Source: Mycobacterium sp. Aquia_216 (GTDB lineage Bacteria; Actinomycetota; Actinomycetes; Mycobacteriales; Mycobacteriaceae). Taken from it: DNA of 64,000 nt. Position 1 is the stretch's first letter; each line of letters starts with the position of its first letter. Both the position numbers and the translations under genes were made by a program. The DNA lies in the NCBI RefSeq assembly GCF_026723865.1, contig NZ_CP113529.1, positions 2,170,001 through 2,234,000 on the forward strand, read 5' to 3'. This document shows, one piece after another, positions 9,781 through 19,801 of the stretch. A model generated the notes under the pieces. The model was not told the origin of the DNA and made no database searches. It saw nothing but the letters and a program-made list of their open reading frames with translations.

Positions 9781-10182
9781 TCATCGGTAGGGATTGGGCA
9801 CTCGCCCGGAGCTGGCCGCGGTCAGCTGCGGAAGTGTCGCAAACGTGACCGCCGGCAGGCGCAGCTCGGCTCCGCTCTTGAGCTTGGCGCGTGCCCAGGA
9901 ACCTCGGTGGAAGCGCAGCCCGTCGATGTCGTCCCAGCCGACCGTCCGGCTCCCCAGCAGGGTTCGCACCGTCACGCCCCGGCTGTCGGCAACGGTGCGC
10001 AGCCGGATGATCAATGCGGACAACAGCACCGGGATCAGCAGCAGTGGGGTCGATGGTGCCCAGGCCAGCACCGGGATCAGCAACCCGAGGGCTAGAAATC
10101 CCACGGCGAGGTGCGCGATCGGTGAGATCTTGATCACTACGGGCGCGGGTGTCGGGGCAGCAGAGCCAGAAGCCACCCGCAC
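9781..10182 (-). CDS. cfp6: Low-molecular-weight antigen Cfp6, PH-domain membrane protein
   Basis: 133 residues. Two adjacent membrane segments (AVGFLALGLLIPVLAWA and LLLIPVLLSALIIRL) are followed by a bacterial PH-type domain with RGVTVRTLLGSRTVGWDDIDGLRFHRGSWARAK split over positions ~70-100. The C-terminus SSGRVPNPYR is typical of mycobacterial Cfp6 (Rv3004), found in culture filtrate of M. tuberculosis. The M. tuberculosis protein is shorter at the N-terminus (about 112 residues), so the true start may be downstream of this ATG. It converges with the DoxX-like gene, only 16 nt away. Molecular function unknown. Confidence 0.85.
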   Translation of the reverse strand: MRVASGSAAPTPAPVVIKISPIAHLAVGFLALGLLIPVLAWAPSTPLLLIPVLLSALIIRLRTVADSRGVTVRTLLGSRTVGWDDIDGLRFHRGSWARAKLKSGAELRLPAVTFATLPQLTAASSGRVPNPYR

Positions 10183-10268
10183 ATCATTTCACCCCGGCGT
10201 GGGTTGACGATTTCGTGCCGGCACCGGAGCCGCCGGCGCGGCGACGATTGGTCCCCGCCGCACCGGAT

Positions 10269-10298
10269 TTGACGGTTGAGCAGTGCGAAGGCTACCGT
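10269..10298 (+). promoter_or_regulatory. Promoter of the ilvBNC leader
   Basis: TTGACG (10269-10274) and TACCGT (10293-10298) are separated by 18 nt and match SigA -35/-10 boxes. The -10 ends 8 nt before the ATG of the leader peptide at 10307, so the leader mRNA probably starts at that ATG. Confidence 0.65.
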
Positions 10299-10306
10299 CG
10301 AAAGCT

Positions 10307-10366
10307 ATGGATACCACCGGAAAGCCCGGGATGCTCGTAGTAATTAGTCAGCGCGTTGGTGCGTGA
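10307..10366 (+). CDS. Leader peptide of the ilvBNC attenuator
   Basis: A 19-codon frame encodes MDTTGKPGMLVVISQRVGA. It carries a run of branched-chain codons, Leu-Val-Val-Ile, just before the attenuator hairpins, which is the classical design for sensing charged Leu, Val and Ile tRNAs. A TACCGT -10 element ends 8 nt upstream of its ATG, so translation is probably leaderless. A second in-frame ATG at 10331 would give an 11-residue version. Attenuation by a leader peptide is established for ilvBNC in Corynebacterium glutamicum; its operation here is inferred. Confidence 0.75.
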   Translation: MDTTGKPGMLVVISQRVGA

Positions 10367-10442
10367 CTAATTCCTTCAGCATGTGAAGCGATCCGGCACC
10401 AACGCGCAACCCTCGATCAGCGAGAGCTGACGGGGGTTTTTT
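10342..10442 (+). promoter_or_regulatory. ilvBNC transcription attenuator: alternative hairpins and terminator
   Basis: Three structures are visible. Structure A: AATTAGTCA (10342-10350) pairs perfectly with TGACTAATT (10364-10372) around the leader stop codon. Structure B: GCGCGTTGGTGC (10351-10362) pairs perfectly over 12 bp with GCACCAACGCGC (10396-10407). A and B share bases and exclude each other. Terminator: AACCCTC...TCAGC (10408-10420) pairs with GCTGA...GGGGGTT (10426-10438), followed by a T-run (10437-10442). A ribosome stalled at Leu-Val-Val-Ile would cover the left arm of A. How B opposes the terminator is not obvious, since they adjoin rather than overlap. Confidence 0.75.
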
Positions 10443-10499
10443 CTTGCGTATCAACGAAACTTCCACAGCCAAATCAGGACTAAGAGGACAATCACCACA

Positions 10500-12368
10500 G
10501 TGAGCGCACCCACCAGGCCACAGACACCCGAGTCGCAGGATGGCGACCACTGGGCGCCGGACACTGCGGAAGCCCCCGCAAAAGTTCCACCCAAGCAGGC
10601 GAAACATGTTGCACCGCACCAACTTACCGGCGCTCAGTCGGTAATCCGGTCGCTGGAGGAGCTCGACGTCGAGGTCATCTTCGGGATCCCGGGCGGCGCG
10701 GTGCTGCCGGTCTACGACCCGCTGTTCGACTCGAAAAAGCTGCGGCACGTGCTGGTTCGGCACGAGCAGGGCGCCGGTCACGCGGCAAGCGGTTATGCGC
10801 ACGCCACCGGCAAGGTCGGCGTCATGATGGCCACCTCGGGTCCCGGCGCGACCAATCTGGTGACCCCCTTGGCCGATGCGCAGATGGACTCGATCCCTGT
10901 GGTCGCCGTCACGGGGCAGGTCGGCCGGGCGCTGATCGGGACCGACGCCTTCCAAGAGGCCGACATCTCGGGCATCACCATGCCGATCACCAAGCACAAC
11001 TTCCTGGTCCGCTCCGGTGACGACATTCCCCGGGTGCTGGCCGAGGCGTTCCACATCGCCTCCTCCGGACGTCCCGGCGCGGTGCTCGTCGACATCCCGA
11101 AGGACGTGCTGCAGGGACAGTGCACGTTCAGCTGGCCGCCGCGGATGGATCTGCCCGGTTACAAGCCGAACATCAAGCCGCACAACCGACAGATCCGTGA
11201 GGCCGCCAAGCTGATCGCGCGGGCGCACAAACCGGTGCTCTACGTCGGCGGCGGCGTCATCCGCGGCGAGGCGACCGAGCAGCTGCGGGATTTGGCCGAG
11301 CTGACCGGGATCCCGGTGGTCACCACGTTGATGGCGCGCGGCGCCTTCCCGGACAGTCACCGGCAGAACCTGGGCATGCCGGGCATGCACGGCACGGTCG
11401 CCGCCGTGGCGGCGCTGCAGCGCAGCGATCTGCTGATCGCGCTGGGTACCCGCTTCGACGACCGGGTGACCGGGAAGCTCGATTCCTTTGCGCCCGAAGC
11501 CAAGGTCATCCACGCCGACATCGACCCGGCCGAGATCGGCAAAAACCGGGTCGCCGACGTGCCGATCGTGGGCGACGTCAAGGCCGTCATCACCGACCTC
11601 ATCACGATGCTGCGTCAGTACGAAACCCCGGGCAAGATCGACATGACGGCCTGGTGGGCTTATCTGGACGAGGTGCAGTCCACCTATCCGCTGAGCTATG
11701 GCCCGCAGAGCGATGGCAGCCTGAGCCCGGAGTACGTGATCGAGCAGCTCGGCAAGATCGCCGGGCCCGACGCCGTCTACGTCGCCGGTGTGGGTCAGCA
11801 CCAGATGTGGGCGGCCCAGTTCATCTCGTACGAGAAGCCGCGCACCTGGCTCAACTCCGGCGGCCTGGGCACCATGGGGTTCGCCATCCCGGCGGCCATG
11901 GGCGCCAAGGTCGCTCGCCCCGAGGCGGAGGTCTGGGCGATCGACGGCGACGGGTGCTTCCAGATGACCAACCAGGAGCTGGCCACCTGCGCGATCGAGG
12001 GCGTGCCGATCAAGGTGGCGCTGATCAACAACGGCAACCTGGGCATGGTGCGGCAGTGGCAGAGCCTGTTCTACGAGGAGCGCTACTCCCAGACCGACCT
12101 GGCCACGCACTCCCACCGCATCCCGGACTTCGTGAAGCTGGCCGAGGCGTTGGGTTGTGTCGGGATACGTTGCGAGCGTGAGGAAGACGTTGTCGACGTG
12201 ATCAATCAGGCTCGCGCGATCAACGACCGTCCGGTCGTGATCGACTTCATCGTCGGCGCCGATGCCCAGGTGTGGCCGATGGTGGCCGCCGGGACCAGCA
12301 ACGACGAGATTCAGCACGCCCGCGGAATCCGTCCGCTGTTCGACGACGAAACCGAAGGGCACGCCTGA
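10500..12368 (+). CDS. ilvB: Acetolactate synthase, catalytic large subunit
   Basis: This 622-residue ThDP enzyme makes acetolactate or acetohydroxybutyrate, the first common step of Val/Leu/Ile synthesis. It has an N-terminal PYR domain with the catalytic glutamate in [16 protein letters not shown], a central FAD-binding domain (RFDDRVTGK), and a C-terminal PP domain whose ThDP/Mg motif runs from [12 protein letters not shown] to [12 protein letters not shown]. The first ~40 residues are polar and Pro-rich, as in mycobacterial IlvB1 (Rv3003c). It starts with a GTG 58 nt after the attenuator T-run and forms an operon with ilvN and ilvC. Confidence 0.97.
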   Translation: MSAPTRPQTPESQDGDHWAPDTAEAPAKVPPKQAKHVAPHQLTGAQSVIRSLEELDVEVIFGIPGGAVLPVYDPLFDSKKLRHVLVRHEQGAGHAASGYAHATGKVGVMMATSGPGATNLVTPLADAQMDSIPVVAVTGQVGRALIGTDAFQEADISGITMPITKHNFLVRSGDDIPRVLAEAFHIASSGRPGAVLVDIPKDVLQGQCTFSWPPRMDLPGYKPNIKPHNRQIREAAKLIARAHKPVLYVGGGVIRGEATEQLRDLAELTGIPVVTTLMARGAFPDSHRQNLGMPGMHGTVAAVAALQRSDLLIALGTRFDDRVTGKLDSFAPEAKVIHADIDPAEIGKNRVADVPIVGDVKAVITDLITMLRQYETPGKIDMTAWWAYLDEVQSTYPLSYGPQSDGSLSPEYVIEQLGKIAGPDAVYVAGVGQHQMWAAQFISYEKPRTWLNSGGLGTMGFAIPAAMGAKVARPEAEVWAIDGDGCFQMTNQELATCAIEGVPIKVALINNGNLGMVRQWQSLFYEERYSQTDLATHSHRIPDFVKLAEALGCVGIRCEREEDVVDVINQARAINDRPVVIDFIVGADAQVWPMVAAGTSNDEIQHARGIRPLFDDETEGHA

Positions 12369-12451
12369 TGCGCGCCGGCGACGATGCAGTGGGGGCGCCC
12401 CCGGCCGCGGAGCGGCGAGTGGGACGTAGCGATGAGAAGGAGCGGCCCTGA
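12368..12451 (+). repeat. MIRU-like repeat between ilvB and ilvN (long form)
   Basis: The ATG overlaps the ilvB stop as TGATG. The frame encodes a 27-residue polar peptide and ends with a TGA immediately followed by the ilvN ATG. This is the arrangement described for mycobacterial interspersed repetitive units. The core begins GGCGACGATGCAG, has a GGGGGCGCCCCC palindrome, and ends with AGCGATGAGAAGGAGCGG, which can serve as the ilvN ribosome site. Related copies are at 47679-47719 and 56950-57030. Confidence 0.8.
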
Positions 12452-14073
<1,622 letters not shown>

Positions 14074-14077
<4 letters not shown>

Positions 14078-14123
14078 GACGTTAGCGCGGCAATTTTCGG
14101 CGTGTCTTCGCGCTAATGTCGAT
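14074..14123. terminator. Long hairpin between converging ilvC and the DUF559 gene
   Basis: GATCGACGTTAGCGCG (14074-14089) pairs with CGCGCTAATGTCGATT (14109-14124) with one G-U pair and one end mismatch, around a ~19-nt loop. It sits between two converging genes and is likely a bidirectional terminator of the ilvBNC operon. A degenerate relative lies at 15010-15076. Confidence 0.6.
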
Positions 14124-14124
14124 T

Positions 14125-14979
14125 TCAGCGATAACCACGGCGCGCCAGCGCCTGAGAAACCCGGTCGATGATGTCATGCGGGCGGTGCTCGGCGACGACG
14201 CGAATCACCACCCAGCCCAGCTGCTCCATCTCCGCGATCCGGTTGATGTCCCTGACGAACTGGCGGCGGTCGGCGCGGTGTTGGTCGCCGTCGTACTCCA
14301 CGGCGACCAGGTAGTCCTCCCAACCCATGTCGAGCAGGCCCACAAGTTGCCATCCGCGGTGCACCGGTATCTGTGTGGTTGGCTTCGGCAATCCGGCGTC
14401 GAGCAAAAGCAGACGCAGCCAGCTTTCCTTGGGCGATGCGGCGCCGCCGTCGATCAACGGGAGGACAGCGTTGAGCCGTCGCACTCCACGGGCGCCCCGG
14501 TAGCTCTTCGCGAGCATCAAGACGTCCTCGATGGAGAACGGGGTGGCCCGCACGAGTGCGTCAAGTCGCGCCAACGCCTGGCCTCGCGGCAGGTGACGGC
14601 CGAGATCGAAGGCGGTGCGCGCGGGCGTGGTCACCGGAAGCGTGATCGAGTGACGGGTGACCTGCGTGACCTCCTCGGCGCGCAATGTCTCATTGCGAAC
14701 AATCAATCCGGGTTGTGGCCGGGCGCTTTTCGCGACCAGCTCGACGGGCGTCTGCGCATCGACCCACTGGGCCCCGTGCAGTGCCGACGCCGCAACACCC
14801 GCTACCACCGCTCGTCTACGCGACCATAGCCAGGCACCGACTGTGTAGTCGTCAATCGTGGGGTCGCACCAGGCCGGCAGGTACACACCGCGGAAGATCG
14901 GCCGGTTCCGACTCCTCAGCTGATGCTCGGTGAGCGCCGCGGCCGCGACCGCTTCGCTGCCAACGAACACTTCGGTCAT
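14125..14979 (-). CDS. DUF559-type protein, PD-(D/E)XK nuclease-like
   Basis: 284 residues. The N-terminal ~60 residues (LTEHQLRSRNRPIFRGVYLP) resemble the winged-helix AbiEi-like start seen in many mycobacterial proteins of this type. The C-terminal ~100 residues carry a Vsr/DUF559-like fold: ESWLRLLLLDAGL, then LLDMGWEDYLVAVEYDGDQH with the acidic pair D...VEYDG, and a terminal GWVVIRVVAEH strand. I infer a nuclease fold from these residues; activity and target are unknown. It replaces genes found between ilvC and Rv2997 in M. tuberculosis. Confidence 0.75.
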   Translation of the reverse strand: MTEVFVGSEAVAAAALTEHQLRSRNRPIFRGVYLPAWCDPTIDDYTVGAWLWSRRRAVVAGVAASALHGAQWVDAQTPVELVAKSARPQPGLIVRNETLRAEEVTQVTRHSITLPVTTPARTAFDLGRHLPRGQALARLDALVRATPFSIEDVLMLAKSYRGARGVRRLNAVLPLIDGGAASPKESWLRLLLLDAGLPKPTTQIPVHRGWQLVGLLDMGWEDYLVAVEYDGDQHRADRRQFVRDINRIAEMEQLGWVVIRVVAEHRPHDIIDRVSQALARRGYR

Positions 14980-15009
14980 ACGTCGATCGTGGGCGGGACC
15001 ACCGACAGG

Positions 15010-15076
15010 TTCGCCGAGATCGACGCGAGCGCGGCGAAGTACGGCGTGTCGTCACGCTTACGTCAATGTCGCTGTC
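15010..15076. repeat. Second copy of the TTCGCCGAGATCGACG hairpin element, degenerate
   Basis: TTCGCCGAGATCGACG at 15010-15025 is followed by AGCGCGGC, CGGCGTGTC and a CGCTTACGTC right arm, in the same order as at 14066-14124. Pairing between the arms is weaker here. It lies between the end of the WrbA-like gene and the start of the DUF559 gene, both on the minus strand. Confidence 0.55.
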
Positions 15077-15102
15077 GATGTCGCGGCGCAAAGGCCGGAG
15101 GC

Positions 15103-15702
15103 TTAGGACGTCAGGCGGTCGGCGATCGTCACGACTCGGCGCGCCAGGTGCTCCAGGGCGTCGCCGGTCGCGGTATCGAACTCGTCGATGTTGTCGTGCG
15201 TGGCGACCAGGCTGGCCCCGTAGGGGTTGCCGTCGACGAACTTGGACGGATCGGTGTAGCCCGGCGGCACCAGGATGCCGCCGAAGTGGATCAGCGTCAG
15301 GTAGAGCGAGACCAGCGTGGTCTCCTGGCCGCCGTGCACGGTGTTCGACGACGTGAAGCCCGCGTACACCTTGTCGGCCAGCTTGCCCTCGGCCCACAGC
15401 CCGCCCAGCGAGTCCAGGAAGGTGCGCAACTGCGCCGCCGGTGAGCCGAACCGGGTGGGCGAACCGAAGATTACGGCGTCGGCCCACACGATGTCGTCAC
15501 CCGTGGCCATCGGCAGGTCCTTGGTGGCGTTGTAATTCGCCGTCCAGGCCGGGTTCTGGGCAAAGGATTCCGGGTCGCGAGTCTCGGCGACGGGTCGCAC
15601 CCGGACCTCGGCGCCGGCGGCCTCGGCCGCGGCGGCGACGCGCTTCGCCATCGTGGTGCCATGGCCGGTGGCCGAGTAGTAGATGATCGCGAGTTTGGTC
15701 AC
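15103..15702 (-). CDS. wrbA: WrbA-like NAD(P)H:quinone oxidoreductase
   Basis: 199 residues, the usual length for WrbA, an FMN flavoprotein that reduces quinones by two electrons. The flavodoxin FMN loop is KLAIIYYSATGHGTTMAKRV at the N-terminus. IFGSPTRFGSPAAQLRTFLD and LGGLWAEGKLADKV closely follow the WrbA family pattern, and the late NPYGASLVA segment also fits. The start codon overlaps the stop of the upstream FAD oxidoreductase (4 nt), so the two are co-translated and may act in a common redox process. Confidence 0.88.
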   Translation of the reverse strand: MTKLAIIYYSATGHGTTMAKRVAAAAEAAGAEVRVRPVAETRDPESFAQNPAWTANYNATKDLPMATGDDIVWADAVIFGSPTRFGSPAAQLRTFLDSLGGLWAEGKLADKVYAGFTSSNTVHGGQETTLVSLYLTLIHFGGILVPPGYTDPSKFVDGNPYGASLVATHDNIDEFDTATGDALEHLARRVVTIADRLTS

Positions 15703-17165
15703 GGCGTCAGCTTAGGCCCGAGGGCCGGCCCCAAAAAGGGCAGCGTGTCGATGCCGAATTCACGGCGCAACAGGCTGCGCGCGGCGTAGTAGCCGGCCAT
15801 GCCGTGTACGCCGCCGCCGGGTGGGGTGGCGGCCGAACACAGGTATGTCTTGGGAATCGGTGTGCGCCAAGGGTCCAGCCGCGGCGTGGGTCCGGCGATC
15901 GCGCGCCAGGCGGAGTTTGCGCCCATCCCGATGTCACCGCCGACGTAGTTGGCGTTGTGGTCGGTCAGGTGTGCGGCGGGCACCGCGCGGGCGGCGACTA
16001 CGACGTCGCGAAAGCCCGGCGCGAACCGCTCGATGGTCGCGGTGACGGCCTCGGTCGCATCGAGGTCCGAACCCGACGGGACGTGGGCATACGTCCAGAA
16101 CGGGCGACGGCCGTTGGTGTCGATGCGGCCGGGGTCGGCGAGGTGCGGCGCCGCGGCCAGCACCATCGGCCACCGCGCGTGGCGTCCGGCCGCGATCTCT
16201 TTCTCGGCGAACGCCATCTGCTCCCGGGTGCCGCCGAGATGCAGGGTGGGGGCGTGCCGAAGCCGTGGATCCGACCACGGAATGTCCTCGCCGAGCACGA
16301 AATCGACTTTGGCGACACCGGGGCCGAATCGGTAGCGGCGCAACGCTTTGGCGTACCGGTCCGGCAGCGCGTCGCCGTATATCCGCAGCAGCGCAGTCGG
16401 TGCCGTGTCGAAGGCGACGACACCGGTTGGCGGCTCGGTGATTTCGACGCCGGCCGTCACCTCACCGCCGTGCGCGCGCAGGTCGGCGATCAGCGCGTCG
16501 GTAATTGCCTGGCTGCCGCCCACCGGAATCGGCCAGCCGACCGAATGGGCCAGCGTCGCCAGCATCAGCCCCGCCCCGGCTGCCGTCAAGGATGGCATTC
16601 GCGAAAGCACATGCGCGGCAACGCCGGTGAACAAGGCGCGGCCGTCGTCTCCGTTCAGTAAGCCGGCCAACGATCCCCACGCCGGCGTGCCTTGAGCCAG
16701 CATCCGCAGCCCCAGCCGCAGCGCCGACGGCAACGATCCAGGCACCGAACGTTTGTCGCCGAGCAGCAAATCCACGACGGCATGCCAGTCCGTCACCAAC
16801 GGACCCAGCAGCCGCCGCCAGGATGCGCCGTCGGACAGCTCGGTGCAGGTGCGATCGAGGTCGCGGTAGGCGATCGCCGCGGGCCGGCCCGGTAGCGGGT
16901 TGCCGTAGGCGATGTCCGGGACCGACAGCTGCACGCCGCGCGCGGGCAGGTCGAACTCCGCGAAAAACGGCGAGGCCAGTGCCAGCGGGTGAACCGCCGA
17001 GCAGATGTCGTGTTCGACTCCGGGAAATTCTGGGTCGGCCGCAGTGCGGGCACCGCCGCCCAAGGTGGGCTGTGCCTCGACGACCTGCACTTTGAGTCCA
17101 GCGCGGGCGCAGATCACGGCCGCTGAGAGGCCGTTGGGTCCGCTGCCGACGATGGTGACGTCCAC
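15699..17165 (-). CDS. FAD-dependent phytoene-desaturase-like oxidoreductase (Rv2997-like)
   Basis: 488 residues. The N-terminal VTIVGSGPNGLSAAVICARAG is a dinucleotide-binding fold, followed by an acidic VVEAQPTLGGGART segment typical of the carotenoid/phytoene dehydrogenase (CrtI-like) family. The C-terminal IPKTYLCSAATPPGGGVHGMAG is the conserved FAD-contact segment of that family. It corresponds in position to Rv2997 and is divergent from serA, with 30 bp between start codons. No carotenoid genes are nearby, so the substrate is unknown. Confidence 0.88.
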   Translation of the reverse strand: MDVTIVGSGPNGLSAAVICARAGLKVQVVEAQPTLGGGARTAADPEFPGVEHDICSAVHPLALASPFFAEFDLPARGVQLSVPDIAYGNPLPGRPAAIAYRDLDRTCTELSDGASWRRLLGPLVTDWHAVVDLLLGDKRSVPGSLPSALRLGLRMLAQGTPAWGSLAGLLNGDDGRALFTGVAAHVLSRMPSLTAAGAGLMLATLAHSVGWPIPVGGSQAITDALIADLRAHGGEVTAGVEITEPPTGVVAFDTAPTALLRIYGDALPDRYAKALRRYRFGPGVAKVDFVLGEDIPWSDPRLRHAPTLHLGGTREQMAFAEKEIAAGRHARWPMVLAAAPHLADPGRIDTNGRRPFWTYAHVPSGSDLDATEAVTATIERFAPGFRDVVVAARAVPAAHLTDHNANYVGGDIGMGANSAWRAIAGPTPRLDPWRTPIPKTYLCSAATPPGGGVHGMAGYYAARSLLRREFGIDTLPFLGPALGPKLTP

Positions 17166-17182
17166 CGGTCAATTACAGCCGA

Positions 17183-17188
17183 TACGCT
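17183..17188 (+). promoter_or_regulatory. Candidate -10 element of serA (leaderless)
   Basis: TACGCT ends 7 nt before the serA GTG (17196). With only 30 bp between serA and its divergent neighbour and no ribosome site, a leaderless transcript is likely. Confidence 0.45.
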
Positions 17189-17195
17189 GGCGGGC

Positions 17196-18782
17196 GTGAA
17201 CTTGCCTGTTGTGTTAATCGCCGACAAACTCGCTCAATCAACTGTCGCCGCCCTGGGTGACCAGGTCGAGGTGCGCTGGGTAGACGGTCCGGACCGGGAG
17301 AAGCTGCTGGCAGCGGTGCCCGAGGCCGACGCGCTGCTGGTGCGTTCCGCGACCACCGTCGACGCCGAGGTGCTGGCCGCCGCCCCCAAGCTCAAGATCG
17401 TCGCCCGCGCCGGGGTCGGGCTGGACAACGTCGACGTCGACGCCGCCACCGAACGCGGTGTCCTGGTGGTCAACGCCCCGACCTCGAACATCCACAGCGC
17501 TGCCGAGCACGCGATAGCGCTGTTGCTGGCCGCGTCGCGGCAGATCGCGGCGGCCGACGCCACGCTGCGCGAGCACACCTGGAAGCGGTCGTCGTTCTCG
17601 GGTACCGAGCTTTTCGACAAGACCGTCGGCATCGTGGGACTCGGCCGGATCGGTCAGTTGGTCGCGGCGCGGATCGCGGCGTTCGGCACCCACATCATCG
17701 CCTACGACCCTTATGTCTCCCCGGCGCGCGCCGCGCAGCTGGGCATCGAATTGCTGTCCCTGGACGAACTGCTCGCGCGTGCCGACTTCATCTCGGTGCA
17801 CCTGCCGAAGACGGCCGAGACCGCGGGCCTGATCGACAAGGAGGCGCTGGCCAAGACCAAGCCCGGCGTCATCATCGTCAACGCCGCCCGCGGCGGCCTG
17901 GTGGACGAGGCGGCACTGGCCGAAGCGGTCACCAGTGGCCATGTGCGCGGCGCCGGGCTCGACGTGTTCTCCAGCGAGCCATGCACTGACAGCCCGCTTT
18001 TCGAGTTGCCGCAAGTGGTGGTGACGCCGCACCTGGGGGCGTCCACCGCCGAGGCGCAGGACCGGGCCGGTACCGATGTCGCCGAGAGCGTACGGCTGGC
18101 GCTGGCGGGGGAGTTCGTGCCCGATGCCGTCAACGTCGGCGGCGGCGTGGTCAACGAGGAGGTGGCGCCCTGGCTGGACCTGGCGCGCAAACTCGGGGTG
18201 CTGGCCGCCGCCCTGTCCGAGGGTCTGCCGGCGTCGTTGACGGTGCAGGTACGCGGCGAGCTGGCATCCGAAGATGTTGAGGTGCTGAAGCTTTCGGCTC
18301 TGCGCGGCCTATTCTCGGCGATCATCGAGGATCCGGTCACCTTCGTCAACGCCCCGGCGCTGGCTGCCGAGCGCGGCGTGACGACCGAAATCAGCACGGC
18401 CACCGAGAGTCCCAACCATCGCAGTGTCCTGGACGTGCGGGCCGTTGCCCACGACGGCTCGAGCGTCAACGTCGCCGGGACACTGTCGGGTCCGCAATTG
18501 GTCGAGAAAATCGTTCAGATCAACGGCCGCAACTTCGACCTGCGCGCGACGGGCACCAACCTGGTGATCAACTACCACGACCAGCCCGGTGCGCTGGGCA
18601 AGATCGGCACCCTGCTGGGCGCGGCCGGGGTGAACATCCAAGCCGCACAGCTGTCCGAGGACACCGAGGGGCCGAGCGCGACGATCCTGCTGCGGCTCGA
18701 CCAGGACGTGCCCGACGATGTACGGTCGGCGATCTCGCTTGCGGTTGGCGCCAACAAGCTGGAAGTGGTTGACCTGTCATGA
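17196..18782 (+). CDS. serA: D-3-phosphoglycerate dehydrogenase
   Basis: This 528-residue type I enzyme catalyses the first step of serine synthesis. Domains: substrate-binding halves (residues 1-~100 and ~285-320) flanking the NAD domain with [13 protein letters not shown]; catalytic Arg in [10 protein letters not shown], Glu in DVFSSEP and His in TPHLGAST. Then come the intervening ASB domain (~320-455) and a C-terminal ACT domain ([22 protein letters not shown]) that senses serine. The stop overlaps the leuB ATG by 4 nt. Confidence 0.97.
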   Translation: MNLPVVLIADKLAQSTVAALGDQVEVRWVDGPDREKLLAAVPEADALLVRSATTVDAEVLAAAPKLKIVARAGVGLDNVDVDAATERGVLVVNAPTSNIHSAAEHAIALLLAASRQIAAADATLREHTWKRSSFSGTELFDKTVGIVGLGRIGQLVAARIAAFGTHIIAYDPYVSPARAAQLGIELLSLDELLARADFISVHLPKTAETAGLIDKEALAKTKPGVIIVNAARGGLVDEAALAEAVTSGHVRGAGLDVFSSEPCTDSPLFELPQVVVTPHLGASTAEAQDRAGTDVAESVRLALAGEFVPDAVNVGGGVVNEEVAPWLDLARKLGVLAAALSEGLPASLTVQVRGELASEDVEVLKLSALRGLFSAIIEDPVTFVNAPALAAERGVTTEISTATESPNHRSVLDVRAVAHDGSSVNVAGTLSGPQLVEKIVQINGRNFDLRATGTNLVINYHDQPGALGKIGTLLGAAGVNIQAAQLSEDTEGPSATILLRLDQDVPDDVRSAISLAVGANKLEVVDLS

Positions 18783-19801
18783 AATTGGCGGTCATCGGCG
18801 GTGACGGGATCGGTCCCGAAGTAGTCGCCGAAGCGGTGAAGGTTCTCGACGCGGTCAAGCCCGGCGTGCAGAAGACCGAGTACGATCTCGGCGCGCGGCG
18901 TTACCACGCCACCGGCGAGCTGCTGCCCGAGTCGGCGCTGGCCGAATTGCGGGAGCATGACGCGATCCTGCTAGGCGCGATCGGTGATCCATCGGTGCCC
19001 AGTGGTGTGCTGGAGCGAGGACTGTTGCTGCGCCTGCGCTTTGAGCTTGACCATCACGTCAACCTGCGACCGGCCCGGCTGTACAAAGGGGTGAGCAGCC
19101 CTTTGAAACTGGAGGGGCCGGGAAATCCCAACATCGATTTCGTGGTGGTGCGGGAGGGGACCGAAGGTCCCTACACCGGCAACGGTGGCGCGATCCGGGT
19201 CGGAACTGTCCACGAGGTCGCCACCGAGGTCAGCGTCAACACCGCGTTCGGGGTGCGGCGTGTGGTTGTCGACGCCTTCGAGCGGGCCCGGCAGCGCCGC
19301 AAGCATTTGACGTTGGTGCACAAGAACAATGTGCTGACCTTCGCCGGGAAACTGTGGTCGCGAGTCGTCGCCGAGGTCGGCGCGGAATATCCCGATGTCG
19401 AGGTGGCGTATCAACACGTGGACGCCGCCACCATCTTTCTGGTCACCGACCCCGGCCGCTTCGACGTGATCGTCACCGACAACCTGTTCGGCGACATCAT
19501 CACCGACCTGGCCGCCGCGGTCTCGGGCGGAATTGGCTTGGCCGCCAGTGGAAATATCGACGCCACCCGGACCAATCCGTCGATGTTCGAGCCGGTGCAC
19601 GGCAGCGCACCCGACATCGCCGGCAAGGGCGTCGCCGATCCGACCGCGGCCATCGTTTCGGTGGGGCTGCTGCTTGCCCACCTCGGTGAGGCCGAGGCCG
19701 CTAGCCGGGTGGACCGGGCCGTCGAGACGTATCTGGCGTCGCGCGGGAACGAACGGCTCTCCACCAGCGAAGTCGGCGAACGGATTGCAGCCGGGCTGTA
19801 G
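18779..19801 (+). CDS. leuB: 3-isopropylmalate dehydrogenase
   Basis: This 340-residue enzyme is the third step of leucine synthesis. It begins [20 protein letters not shown]. Visible sites are ERGLLLRLR (substrate arginines), the VREGTEGPY loop, HKNNVLTF (catalytic Lys region) and [14 protein letters not shown] with the metal aspartates; [16 protein letters not shown] contacts NAD. It is translationally coupled to serA (ATGA). Its last ~100 nt are overlapped antisense by the converging MFS gene. Confidence 0.97.
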   Translation: MKLAVIGGDGIGPEVVAEAVKVLDAVKPGVQKTEYDLGARRYHATGELLPESALAELREHDAILLGAIGDPSVPSGVLERGLLLRLRFELDHHVNLRPARLYKGVSSPLKLEGPGNPNIDFVVVREGTEGPYTGNGGAIRVGTVHEVATEVSVNTAFGVRRVVVDAFERARQRRKHLTLVHKNNVLTFAGKLWSRVVAEVGAEYPDVEVAYQHVDAATIFLVTDPGRFDVIVTDNLFGDIITDLAAAVSGGIGLAASGNIDATRTNPSMFEPVHGSAPDIAGKGVADPTAAIVSVGLLLAHLGEAEAASRVDRAVETYLASRGNERLSTSEVGERIAAGL

